Of a stretch of 64,000 nucleotides of DNA, positions 44,785 to 52,619 are shown in pieces. A program made the position numbers and the translations under genes. The notes under the pieces are model-generated. The model saw only the letters and a list, made by a program, of their open reading frames with translations. It did not search any database and was not told the DNA's origin. The stretch covers positions 3,855,174-3,919,173 of the forward strand of contig CP151667.1 in the NCBI GenBank assembly GCA_038400315.1, given 5' to 3'. The DNA comes from Isosphaeraceae bacterium EP7 (GTDB taxonomy: Bacteria > Planctomycetota > Planctomycetia > Isosphaerales > Isosphaeraceae). Numbering within the stretch: the stretch's first letter is position 1; every line of letters begins with the position of its first letter.

Positions 44785-46563
44785 ATGATCCGAATCGGAA
44801 GGAAACGACGCGCCGGGCGGCTCGCCCCGACCTTGCTGGCCGGCCTCGCCATCGCCGCCGCGTCTGCTAGCGCCAAGGCGCAACAATACATCCCGCCGTC
44901 TCCCCCGGAGACGACCCTGCCGCTGCCGACGATTGGAGCCGCCGAGGCGCCCGGAACGGCGGTCGTCGGCGGGGCACCCGCGTCGGCCCCAGCACCGGCC
45001 CCGCTGCTGGCGCCCGAGGTCCAGGTCGTCCGCTTCTCCCTGCCCGAAGGGGTCCGGGTCGAGATGCTGGCGCCCGCCACCGAAGCCCTGCCGCCCAGCG
45101 ATCGGGCCGACGAATACACGTTCGCCCTGAAGATGGGGACCGGCTACAGGCTCAAGCTGACGAACCTGCCCAATCGCCCGGGTGCCGAGATCTACCCGGT
45201 CATCGAGGTCGTCGGCCACCTCCACAGGCCGGTCGACATCGACCCCGTCAAGTTCCCGATCCGCGTGCTCCTGCGGCTCGAAGACATCGAGGACGTGGTC
45301 GACACCGGCCGCTTGGTGACGCACGTCATCTATCTGGAAGAGCCCGAGAACGCCATCCCGGTCGACCTCAAGCGGGACGAGATCCCGGTGGCCACGCTCA
45401 ACGCCGCCGAAGACCCCCTGAAGGTCGCCTCGGCGCTGGGCCGCGTGATGGCGGTCATCCGGCTGGGTGGTCGCCGCCCGACGCCCGACGAGCTCTCGGT
45501 CGAGGCCAATGGCGGGGCGACATTCCTGCCCGTCGGCAACACCCCATGCCCGTTCACGGTCAATGGCGGCGATCAGTGCAATGTCCCTTGCGGACCCGTG
45601 CGCGGCACCCCGCCCCCTCGTGATCGCCCCTGGCTTCCCGGCGATGAGTACCTCTGCGACGGCGGCGACGGCGGCACCCCGGTCCACTTCGGCGGCGACG
45701 GCGGCCTGCGTGGGATCGACCCCCGCGACGCGGTGATCAAGTTCCGCGCCGAGCCCAAGGCAAACTTCTTCCCCGATCGACCGAGGGTCCTCCCCACCAA
45801 CCGGGTCTGCATCTACGCGCCCAGGTTCGCCGCGGTCCGGATGGGGACCGGCCTGAACGAAAATAAGGCGGTCGTCGGCCTGCGCAACGCCGAGTATGTG
45901 GCCCGGATGGACACGGCGACCCTGAAGCAGGGGCCGATCCGGGTCGACCAGAACCAGACGGCCGAGATGAATCGCCACCGGCTGCGGGCCTCGGGCGTGC
46001 TCGGACGCGTTTATGTCGGCGAGCACTCTGAGCTGCGTGTTCTGAGCGGCTACGACACCCCGACCTCGATCTCCGGGTACCGGATCCGCCAACTGGCCGA
46101 GATCAGCAAGACCCGCCAGAAGGTCGAGGCGAACACCACCCGCATTGCCGCGGTGACGTTCAACAAGCCCGAGAGCGTCAACGTCACCGGCATCGTCGAA
46201 GGTGCCGGCCAGATGGTGATGAACTGGAAGCCACGCGAGACGGTGGGGGTCGAGGAACCCCCGGCCAAGCCCGGCCTGGCGGTCATCAAGCGGGTTGACG
46301 CCACCACGGCCGAGCCCGGCGACACCGTCACGTTCTCGATCACCTATCGCAACATGGGCAACACGCCGATCGGATCGGTCTCGATTGTTGACAGCCTGCT
46401 CCCCCGCCTGAAGTACGTGGCCAATAGCGGCCAGGGACCGAAGGGGGCCGTCTTCACCGCCGAAGAGAACCGGGTCGGCTCGACTGAGCTGCGCTGGGAC
46501 CTGCCGGGCAAGGTCGCTCCGGGCGAGGAAGGGGCCGTCATGTTCAAGGCCATTGTCCGCTGA
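44785..46563 (+). CDS. Exported protein with paralogous beta domain and C-terminal DUF11 repeat
   Basis: The 592-residue protein begins with a signal peptide (LAPTLLAGLAIAAASASAKAQ). Residues about 105-230 repeat the domain of the preceding gene (GYRLKLTNLPNRPGAEIYPV, VTHVIYLEEP). A Cys-containing region (FTVNGGDQCNVPCGPVRG), a long segment (FAAVRMGTGLNENKAVVG), and a C-terminal DUF11/CARDB-like Ig domain follow: IKRVDATTAEPGDTVTFSI, YRNMGNTPIGSVSIVDSLL and LRWDLPGKVAPGEEG. DUF11 domains occur in bacterial surface proteins. It is probably a cell-surface or paryphoplasm structural protein working with its paralogue. Confidence 0.8.
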   Translation: MIRIGRKRRAGRLAPTLLAGLAIAAASASAKAQQYIPPSPPETTLPLPTIGAAEAPGTAVVGGAPASAPAPAPLLAPEVQVVRFSLPEGVRVEMLAPATEALPPSDRADEYTFALKMGTGYRLKLTNLPNRPGAEIYPVIEVVGHLHRPVDIDPVKFPIRVLLRLEDIEDVVDTGRLVTHVIYLEEPENAIPVDLKRDEIPVATLNAAEDPLKVASALGRVMAVIRLGGRRPTPDELSVEANGGATFLPVGNTPCPFTVNGGDQCNVPCGPVRGTPPPRDRPWLPGDEYLCDGGDGGTPVHFGGDGGLRGIDPRDAVIKFRAEPKANFFPDRPRVLPTNRVCIYAPRFAAVRMGTGLNENKAVVGLRNAEYVARMDTATLKQGPIRVDQNQTAEMNRHRLRASGVLGRVYVGEHSELRVLSGYDTPTSISGYRIRQLAEISKTRQKVEANTTRIAAVTFNKPESVNVTGIVEGAGQMVMNWKPRETVGVEEPPAKPGLAVIKRVDATTAEPGDTVTFSITYRNMGNTPIGSVSIVDSLLPRLKYVANSGQGPKGAVFTAEENRVGSTELRWDLPGKVAPGEEGAVMFKAIVR

Positions 46564-46596
46564 GGATTCGTGACGGAAATTGATCCGAGCCATCGA

Positions 46597-46630
46597 AGGG
46601 CGGGGTGCTCGATCCAGGGCACCCCGCCCT
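46597..46630 (+). terminator. Terminator after the DUF11 gene
   Basis: A perfect 12-bp stem (AGGGCGGGGTGC with complement at 46619-46630) with a 10-base loop; CGCGTTTGATT follows. Confidence 0.75.
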
Positions 46631-46716
46631 CGCGTTTGATTGCGGCGTAGCAGCCGGGCTAGGCCGAGGGTAAGCTCGGGGGTCTGACACACATTTCGGG
46701 ATGAGGAGACGGCTTC

Positions 46717-47352
46717 TTGGCTCGGACAGGCTTCTTCCTCTCCCTGGACGGCCCCGACGGCGGCGGCAAGACGACGCAGCTCGCGGGCCTGGTCGACTGG
46801 CTACGCGGGCTGGGGCACGAGGTCGTCACCTGCCGCGATCCCGGCGGCACGCCCCTGGGCGACTCGATCCGGTCAATCCTGCTGGACAGGGCGACCGTGG
46901 GCCTGGACATCCGCGCCGAGATGTTCCTGTACATGGCGAGCCGGGCGCAGCTCGTCGCCCAGGTCATCGTGCCGGCGCTCGACGCGGGCAAGGTGGTCGT
47001 CTGCGACCGCTTCCTGCTGGCTAATGTCGTCTATCAGGGGTATGCCGGCGGCATGCCGGTGGACCTGCTCTGGAAGGTGGGCGAGGTTGCCACCCACGGC
47101 CTGATGCCTGACCTGACGGTGGTGCTCGACGTGGACCCCGACGTGGCCGCCGCGCGGGTGGGCCGGCCCCGCGACAGGATGGAAGACCGTACCGAAGAAT
47201 CAAGGGCCCGGGTCCGCGATGGGTTCTTGCGGGCTGCCGAGAATTATCCCGGCCTGATCGCCGTGATCGACGCGGGGGCCGAGCCCGAGGTCGTCGCCCG
47301 TCGACTGAGAGATGAGGTGGCTCGTGCCCTGGCACTCAATCCGCGGACATGA
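46717..47352 (+). CDS. tmk: Thymidylate kinase
   Basis: The start is TTG at 46717 with GAGGAG upstream; 211 residues. P-loop LDGPDGGGKTT (Lys near residue 18), the DR-x motif VVVCDRFLLANVVYQG (Ser of the usual DRYxxSxxAYQG replaced), and the LID region GRPRDRMEDRTEESRARVRDGF. It phosphorylates dTMP to dTDP for DNA synthesis. The holB frame overlaps its end, the usual bacterial order tmk-holB. Confidence 0.95.
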   Translation: MARTGFFLSLDGPDGGGKTTQLAGLVDWLRGLGHEVVTCRDPGGTPLGDSIRSILLDRATVGLDIRAEMFLYMASRAQLVAQVIVPALDAGKVVVCDRFLLANVVYQGYAGGMPVDLLWKVGEVATHGLMPDLTVVLDVDPDVAAARVGRPRDRMEDRTEESRARVRDGFLRAAENYPGLIAVIDAGAEPEVVARRLRDEVARALALNPRT

Positions 47353-48367
47353 TCGGGTCGTCGAGATGCTCCGGCTGAGCCTGGAAGCGGGCCGGCTGCC
47401 GCACGCGCTGCTATTCGTCGGCCTGGAAGGGATCGGCAAGAAGGCGTTCGCCCTCAAGCTGGCCCAGACCCTGCTCTGCGAGCGCAGGCCCGAGGCGGCG
47501 CTCGACCCTTGCGAGCAATGCGCCGCCTGCGTGCAGGTCAAGGGGGGGACCCATCCCGACCTGCTCCAGGTGGCCCGCCCCGATGAGAAGCACGACCTTC
47601 CCATCAAAGTCATCCGCGACCTCTGCATCGACCTGGGCATGAAGCCCGCCCGCGGCGCGCGCAAGGTGGCGATCGTCGACGATGCCGACGACCTGAACGA
47701 CGAGGCGGCCAACGCGTTCCTGAAGACCCTGGAAGAGCCGCCGCCGGGAACGACCTTGATCCTCATCGGTACGTCGTCCGAGGTGCAGCTCGACACGATC
47801 GTCTCGCGCTGCCGCGTCGTCCGATTCGACCCACTGCCCGAGGCCGAGTTGGCCGAAGTCCTTCGCGAGCAGGGGGTCTCATCCGACCCCGACGAGATCG
47901 CCCGTCTCGCCAGGCTCGGCGAAGGGAGCCCTGGCCGCGCCAAAGGGTTGGCAAGCCCCGACCTGGCCGGTTTCCGTCGCGCGATGCTCGAAGACGTCTC
48001 CAACCCGCATGGGTTCGATCCGTCGGCCCTGGCCAGGCGTATCGAGGAGTTCAGCAAGGCCGCCGGCAAGGAGAGCATCGACCAGCGCAATCGGGCGAGC
48101 CTCCTGATCGGCGAGCTTGCCCGCTTCTTCCGCGGTGTCCTCTGGCAGACCGCCGGGTTGGAGCCCCCTTCGGTCGACCCCGCCGACCTCGAAGCCGTGC
48201 GGACGCTGGCCCCCGTGCTTGAGCCCGAGGACGTCTTCCTCCTGGCCGACCGCTGCCTGACGGCCGATTACCATGTGGCCCGGAAGGCGAATTTGGGCCT
48301 GCTCCTGGACTCGCTCACCCACGATCTCGCGGCGATCATCCACCCGCAATCGGGCCGGGGTCGCTGA
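47312..48367 (+). CDS. holB: DNA polymerase III delta' subunit
   Basis: The 351-residue protein is an AAA+ clamp-loader subunit. IRGHDRVVEMLRLSLEAGRLPHALLF is the start of the fold, GLEGIGKKAFA is a Walker A variant, and VAIVDDADDLNDEAANAFLKTLEEPP contains Walker B and the sensor-like region. Zinc-type Cys are seen in CEQCAAC. LDTIVSRCRVVRF carries the SRC motif of the clamp-loader family. A GTG at 47324 with AGGTGG upstream is an alternative start (VPWHSIRGHD). The gene overlaps tmk by 41 bases. It takes part in loading the beta clamp. Confidence 0.92.
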   Translation: MRWLVPWHSIRGHDRVVEMLRLSLEAGRLPHALLFVGLEGIGKKAFALKLAQTLLCERRPEAALDPCEQCAACVQVKGGTHPDLLQVARPDEKHDLPIKVIRDLCIDLGMKPARGARKVAIVDDADDLNDEAANAFLKTLEEPPPGTTLILIGTSSEVQLDTIVSRCRVVRFDPLPEAELAEVLREQGVSSDPDEIARLARLGEGSPGRAKGLASPDLAGFRRAMLEDVSNPHGFDPSALARRIEEFSKAAGKESIDQRNRASLLIGELARFFRGVLWQTAGLEPPSVDPADLEAVRTLAPVLEPEDVFLLADRCLTADYHVARKANLGLLLDSLTHDLAAIIHPQSGRGR

Positions 48368-48393
48368 CATCCAGGATAGTCAGCGGCCCCGGC
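48354..48393. terminator. Bidirectional terminator overlapping the holB stop
   Basis: A 15-bp stem (GCCGGGGTCGCTGAC with 48379-48393, one G.T wobble) and a 10-base loop contain the holB stop codon and lie between convergent holB and the peroxidase gene. Confidence 0.75.
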
Positions 48394-48419
48394 GTTGGTT
48401 CGTTAATCCGGCAGTTAGG

Positions 48420-48992
48420 TCACTTGCTGTCGTCGGCCAGGGCGGCCTCGATGGCCTTGGTCACTTCCTCGGAATCGGGCTCGACCTTGGGGTCGAAGCG
48501 GGCGACGACTTCGCCCTTGCGATTGACCAGGAACTTGGTGAAGTTCCAGGGGATGGGGCCGGCGAAGGAGCCGTTGGTGTCCTTGCTGGTCAGGTACTGG
48601 TAGAGCGGGTGGATGCCCTCGCCCTTGACGACGATCTTGGAGAAGACGGGGAACGTGACCCCGTAATTCTTGGAGCAGAACTCCTTGATCTCCGAATCGG
48701 TGCCGGGCTCCTGCTTGCCGAACTCGTTGGCGGGGAAGGCCAGGACGCTGAAGCCCTTGTCCTTGAACTTGGCCTGGGCGGCCTCGAGGCCCTCGTATTG
48801 CGGGGTCAGGCCGCACTTGCTGGCCGTGTTGACCAGCAAGAGCACCTTCCCCTTATACTGGGTCAGGTCGACGTCCTTGCCTTCGATGCTCTTGAGGTGG
48901 AAGTCGAGCACGTTCTTGGCGTCCTTGGCCAGGGCCGGGGCGGCCAGGGCGGTGGTGGCGGCGAGGGCGACGGCGATCATTCGGATGCTCAC
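48420..48992 (-). CDS. Exported Cys-type glutathione peroxidase
   Basis: The 190-residue protein starts with a signal peptide (MSIRMIAVALAATTALAAPALAKD). The peroxidase site is VNTASKCGLTPQY with peroxidatic Cys60; the catalytic Gln lies in FPANEFGKQEPG and the Trp in PIPWNFTKFLV. An additional Cys in FCSKNYGV may be the resolving Cys of a thioredoxin-dependent enzyme. It reduces hydroperoxides in the periplasm/paryphoplasm. It is convergent with holB and divergent from the thiE fusion gene, with no obvious operon. Confidence 0.93.
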   Translation of the reverse strand: MSIRMIAVALAATTALAAPALAKDAKNVLDFHLKSIEGKDVDLTQYKGKVLLLVNTASKCGLTPQYEGLEAAQAKFKDKGFSVLAFPANEFGKQEPGTDSEIKEFCSKNYGVTFPVFSKIVVKGEGIHPLYQYLTSKDTNGSFAGPIPWNFTKFLVNRKGEVVARFDPKVEPDSEEVTKAIEAALADDSK

Positions 48993-49155
48993 GTTGCGGA
49001 TCCTTTGGGGTGCTCTGGGGCGAGGGCGAGGCCTGTCGGCCCGGAACGCCGCCGCGCCCGCAGCCCGACAAAACCGTCGGGCCGATCGATCTATTTAATG
49101 ACAAGGTATGGGCGAAGCAATAGGCCCCGCCCCCGGCGGAGGTCGGAGACGGGCC

Positions 49156-50694
49156 ATGACCGAGGGATTCACCGCAGGCGCCGACAGGGCCCTCAGACGC
49201 GCCGGCGCGCGGGCCAGCCGCAGGGGCAACGGCCTGGTCACGCCCGCCGACCTGCTCGCAGCGCTTGCCGATGAGGAAGAGAGCCGGGCCGTCTCCTGGC
49301 TCAGTGAGGCCGGCATTGCGCCGACGCAACTCCTGGATCTTCTGGGAGTTGAGGGGGAACCCGGGTCGGACGCGCCCGAGGAGGAATCGGCCCTCCCGCA
49401 CGCCCTCGATCTCCGCGCCGTGCTATCCGACGCCACATCGAGGGCCCGCCAGCTCGACCGGACCGTCCAGGTTGGCACCGAGCACCTTCTGGTCGCGATC
49501 CTCGCCAGCGTCCCCGAATTGTCACGGCAGATCGAGGGACTTGGGGTCGACCCGATCCTCTGGATTGATCGACTCCGGGACGAGTCCACGGGCGATTCGA
49601 GCCCGATCCCCCTGGACTCCGATATCCCGCCCCTCGACCTGGGCGAGCCGGGCCTGAGCACCGACCTGTTGCGCCTGGTTGACGCCTCGGCCAACCGCGT
49701 CCGCGAAGGCCTTCGCGTGGTCGAAGACTACGTCCGGTTCGTGCTCGACGACGCGTCGCTCTCGCGCCGGCTGAAGGAGATCCGCCATCGCTTCGCCGAG
49801 GCCTGCCGGGGCCTCGATGCCGAGGGGCTCACCGCCGCGCGCGACACCACCGGCGACGTCGGCACGCACATCATGACGGCCTCGGAGCAGTCGCGCGAGA
49901 GCCCCAGGGCCGTGCTTACCGCCAACTTCAAACGCATCCAGGAGGCGTTGCGCACGCTTGAGGAATACTCCAAGCTGGCCGACGTCTGGCTCGCCGGCCG
50001 GTTCGAGGTCCTGCGCTACGACGCCTACACCCTGGAGAAGCGGACCATCGCCGCCGTCGTCGCCCATCGCGAATTGGGCGAAGCTTGCTTGATGGTTCTC
50101 GTCGGCGGCCTGCCCACGCTGGGCGACCTGACCTGGGTGGTCGGCGAGGCCCTCGCCGGCGGCGCGGACGTGATCCAGCTCCGCGAGAAGGACCTGTCCG
50201 ATCGCGAGTGGCTGACTCGGGCGCGAGAGGTCCGGATCCTCACGGCCAAGGCACGGGCCAGGCTCATCGTCAATGACCGACCCGACCTCGCCCGCCTGTC
50301 CGGCGCCGATGGCGTTCATCTGGGGCAGGACGACGTGACCGTCCGCGACGCCCGACGCGTCTTCGGAACCGCCGGCCTGGTGGGCGTGTCGACGCACGAG
50401 ATCGCCGACGTCGAGCGTGCCCTGCTCGATGGCGCGAGTTACCTGGGAGTCGGCCCCGTGTTTGATTCCGGGACCAAGTCGTTCGACAGCTTCGCCGGCC
50501 TGGAATTCGTCCGGCAGGTGGCCGAGACGACGACGGTCCCCTGGTTCGCGATCGGCGGGATCGACGAGGAGAACGTCGGAGCGGTGATCGAGGCCGGGGC
50601 CCGGCGCATCGCCGTCAGCGGTGCCGTCGTCCGCGCCGAGTATCCCCGCAAGGCCGTCGCCACGCTCCGGGCCGCCCTGGACGCGGCCCGCTGA
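49156..50694 (+). CDS. thiE: Clp_N - ThiD2-like - ThiE fusion (thiamine phosphate synthase)
   Basis: The ATG at 49156 (MTEGFTAGADRALRRA) has GGAG 9 bases upstream and gives 512 residues. Residues about 1-135 resemble two Clp_N repeats (RGNGLVTPADLLAALADEEE; LDRTVQVGTEHLLVAILASV). Residues about 170-300 are the ThiD2-like helical domain (VDASANRVREGLRVVEDYVR, ANFKRIQEALRTLEEYSKLA). Residues about 305-512 are ThiE: GGADVIQLREKDLSDREW, LIVNDRPDLA, GADGVHLGQDD, GVSTHEIADV and YLGVGPVFDSGTK. It joins the thiazole and pyrimidine moieties into thiamine phosphate. The Clp_N part is unexpected for this enzyme. No TPP riboswitch was found upstream. Confidence 0.9.
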   Translation: MTEGFTAGADRALRRAGARASRRGNGLVTPADLLAALADEEESRAVSWLSEAGIAPTQLLDLLGVEGEPGSDAPEEESALPHALDLRAVLSDATSRARQLDRTVQVGTEHLLVAILASVPELSRQIEGLGVDPILWIDRLRDESTGDSSPIPLDSDIPPLDLGEPGLSTDLLRLVDASANRVREGLRVVEDYVRFVLDDASLSRRLKEIRHRFAEACRGLDAEGLTAARDTTGDVGTHIMTASEQSRESPRAVLTANFKRIQEALRTLEEYSKLADVWLAGRFEVLRYDAYTLEKRTIAAVVAHRELGEACLMVLVGGLPTLGDLTWVVGEALAGGADVIQLREKDLSDREWLTRAREVRILTAKARARLIVNDRPDLARLSGADGVHLGQDDVTVRDARRVFGTAGLVGVSTHEIADVERALLDGASYLGVGPVFDSGTKSFDSFAGLEFVRQVAETTTVPWFAIGGIDEENVGAVIEAGARRIAVSGAVVRAEYPRKAVATLRAALDAAR

Positions 50695-50709
50695 GCGTGC
50701 GAGCGTGGC

Positions 50710-51123
50710 TTACAGCAAGACGTCGTCGAGGATCATGACGTAGTTCTGCCTCAGCCCCGCCTCGAACTCGTAGACGTCGTCGAAGTCGGTCCTGGAGTCG
50801 TTGGGAGTCTTCTCCAGGTCGCCCGAGGCGATGAGATTGTAGACGATCTCGCCGATGTCGGAGGTGGAGCGGATGCCCCAGCGAGCGAGTACGGCCAAGG
50901 CCATCAGCCCGTAATCTCGCAGGGCCAGCTTGCGGGCCCCCTCGCAGAGCTCCCGACCCGAGACGTGTCGGGCCCGCTTGCGCGACTTCAGCTTCGACTT
51001 CGCGCGGGCCTTGGCCTTGAGGACCTTGGTATATTCCAGGGCCTCGAAGACGAAGAAGTAGGCGTGGATCGTGTACCGGGCGTCTCGCGCGACCACCCGG
51101 GCCAGGTCATCTCGAAGGCTCAT
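50710..51123 (-). CDS. Minf_1886 family (Verrucomicrobia/Planctomycetes) protein
   Basis: The ATG at 51123 (MSLRDDLARVVARDARYT) gives 137 residues. The hallmark blocks are YTIHAYFFVFEALEYT, HVSGRELCEGARKLALRDYG, VLARWGIRSTSDIGEIVYN and the acidic C-terminal FDDVYEFEAGLRQN. The family is almost restricted to planctomycetes and verrucomicrobia (TIGR04138) and has no known function. A basic segment (KAKARAKSKLKSRKRAR) is a variable insertion here. It lies 36 bases downstream of the RicT-like gene, so the two probably share a transcript. Confidence 0.9.
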   Translation of the reverse strand: MSLRDDLARVVARDARYTIHAYFFVFEALEYTKVLKAKARAKSKLKSRKRARHVSGRELCEGARKLALRDYGLMALAVLARWGIRSTSDIGEIVYNLIASGDLEKTPNDSRTDFDDVYEFEAGLRQNYVMILDDVLL

Positions 51124-51159
51124 CGGACATTCCCCCGCGGCCATGCCGGCGCCGGACGC

Positions 51160-52023
51160 TCACGGTTCGGCGCGATCATCGTCCTCTTCCCTGGACGTCG
51201 TACGCGACTTCGAATGCTCGACGCCGAGGATCTCGCCCGGCTGGACGACGACCCTCCGCCGATCCTCATATTCCACGATCATCGTGCGAGCGAGGATCTC
51301 AAGCGCCAGCACACGCCCCTGTCCGCGCTCGGTGATGACCCGGGCGCCGACCGGCGGCAGCTCACGCTCGTGGGCCTGATAGGTGTCGAACTCGTAGCGG
51401 AGGCAGCACTTCAGCCGCCCGCACCGCCCCGAGATCTTCGACGGGTCGAGCGTCGTCTTCTGGATCTTGGCCATCCGCATCGAGACCGGCGGCATCCGTG
51501 ACAGATGCGTGTTGCAGCAGACCGGCTTGCCGCAGTCGCCGTAGTCGGCCAGCAGCTTCGCCTCGTCTCGCACGCCGATCTGCCGCATCTCGATCCGGGT
51601 CTGGAAGCTCCGCGCCAGGTTCTTGACCAGCTCGCGGAAGTCGACCCGCTTCTCGGCCAGATAATAGAAAACCAGCCGCTCGCCGCCGAGGATTGCCTCG
51701 ACGTCGACCAGGTCCATCTGGAGCCTGGCCTGGGCGATCATCTCGCGTCCCGTCTCCATCGCCCTGGCCTGAACCTCGAGCAGCCGCCTCGACGCGGCGA
51801 GATCGCCCTCGGTGGCCGCCCTGGACACCTGCCCAGCGATCGGGTTCTGCAGGAAGAAGGCCGTCCGGTCCGTGGCCGGGCAGAGCACCTCGCCCAGCTC
51901 CGTCCCCCGGTCGGTCTCGATGACCACCTGCTGCCCGCGAGGATGCTCCTGGCCTTCGACCCCGTGGAACTCGCCGAGCACTCGCATCTGGCCATACCGG
52001 ACGACGTACGTATTCGCCATCAA
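51160..52023 (-). CDS. PSP1 C-terminal domain protein, RicT/YaaT-like
   Basis: The 287-residue protein (MMANTYVVRYGQMR; the second Met is an alternative start) contains the PSP1 region with VDVEAILGGERLVFYYLAEKRVDFR and the Cys pairs DYGDCGKPVCCNTHLS and GRCGRLKCCLRYE that form the Fe-S or zinc-binding part of RicT. In Bacillus the protein joins RicA and RicF in regulating mRNA processing and sporulation. In planctomycetes its partners are unknown. In Bacillus the order is tmk-yaaQ-yaaR-holB-yaaT; here tmk-holB lie 2.8 kb away, so this could be a broken remnant of that neighbourhood. A variable acidic C-terminus ends the protein. Confidence 0.9.
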   Translation of the reverse strand: MMANTYVVRYGQMRVLGEFHGVEGQEHPRGQQVVIETDRGTELGEVLCPATDRTAFFLQNPIAGQVSRAATEGDLAASRRLLEVQARAMETGREMIAQARLQMDLVDVEAILGGERLVFYYLAEKRVDFRELVKNLARSFQTRIEMRQIGVRDEAKLLADYGDCGKPVCCNTHLSRMPPVSMRMAKIQKTTLDPSKISGRCGRLKCCLRYEFDTYQAHERELPPVGARVITERGQGRVLALEILARTMIVEYEDRRRVVVQPGEILGVEHSKSRTTSREEDDDRAEP

Positions 52024-52265
52024 CGTCGCCCTCCGCCTGGTTGATGCGTCCCGGTCATCACGACGATTGCCGCCTATCTTCAGACTCTCCAGTATAGCGA
52101 ACCTCTCCGAAGAGGATAGGCCGGGTCTGGAGACGGTTGCCGAGAGGGTAGATCGATTGCTGGAATGCGTGCGGACAAGTGAAATCGAACGGCAGACAAC
52201 ATGCTATCATCGGAAGATGGCCGGTTCCTTTTCTGTCGGGCTTGGGATCGAAGAGGATTGGCCAC

Positions 52266-52619
52266 TTGCGAATTCCTGACGAAGCGTTGGTGGTTCGCTG
52301 TGGTCAGCCACCTTACTCGCTCCCCAAGCCCCTACACGAACGCTGCGACGAGCATGAAGGGGTGTATGGATTCTCAGTTCAGTCAATACCCGGAGCAGGT
52401 TTCATTCAACTTGCAGCGTGGTGCTTGAACAATCGTGTTGGACTGACGACTGTCGGCGAGATTCGTTGTCTGGGATATGATGTAGTGGTGACATCGGGCA
52501 GGGGACGTCATGCCACGGTCGTTGTCCCTCGGAATTGGGATGCGGCGGCGGCCCGTCTGTTGGGGGCACTCTTTCAGGACGTCGTGAATCCAGTTCCCAA
52601 GGCAGAGAGGCTGCGATGA
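52266..52619 (+). CDS. Hypothetical protein, first gene of an A+T-richer two-gene unit
   Basis: A TTG at 52266 follows GAGG at about 10 bases and gives about 117 residues; a GTG at 52179 would add 29 residues. The sequence begins RIPDEALVVRCGQPPYSLP and contains FSVQSIPGAGFIQLAAWCLNN, GEIRCLGYDVVVTSGRGRHA and NWDAAAARLLGALFQ. It is a compact alpha/beta-like protein without signal or membrane helix and has no family I know. Codon use is less GC-biased than neighbouring genes. The stop overlaps the next ATG (ATGA), so the two genes are coupled. 242 bases without genes separate it from the RicT-like gene start. Confidence 0.6.
   Translation: MRIPDEALVVRCGQPPYSLPKPLHERCDEHEGVYGFSVQSIPGAGFIQLAAWCLNNRVGLTTVGEIRCLGYDVVVTSGRGRHATVVVPRNWDAAAARLLGALFQDVVNPVPKAERLR

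Noticed and set aside
44602-46692. 696-codon leftward open frame opposite the DUF11 gene
   Set aside because: It lies antisense to a protein with signal peptide, paralogous domain and terminator; Arg/Asp-rich composition is typical of a shadow frame.
49000-49155. TPP riboswitch upstream of the thiE fusion
   Set aside because: None of the conserved THI-box blocks (such as CTGAGA with its downstream GGTC region) could be found.
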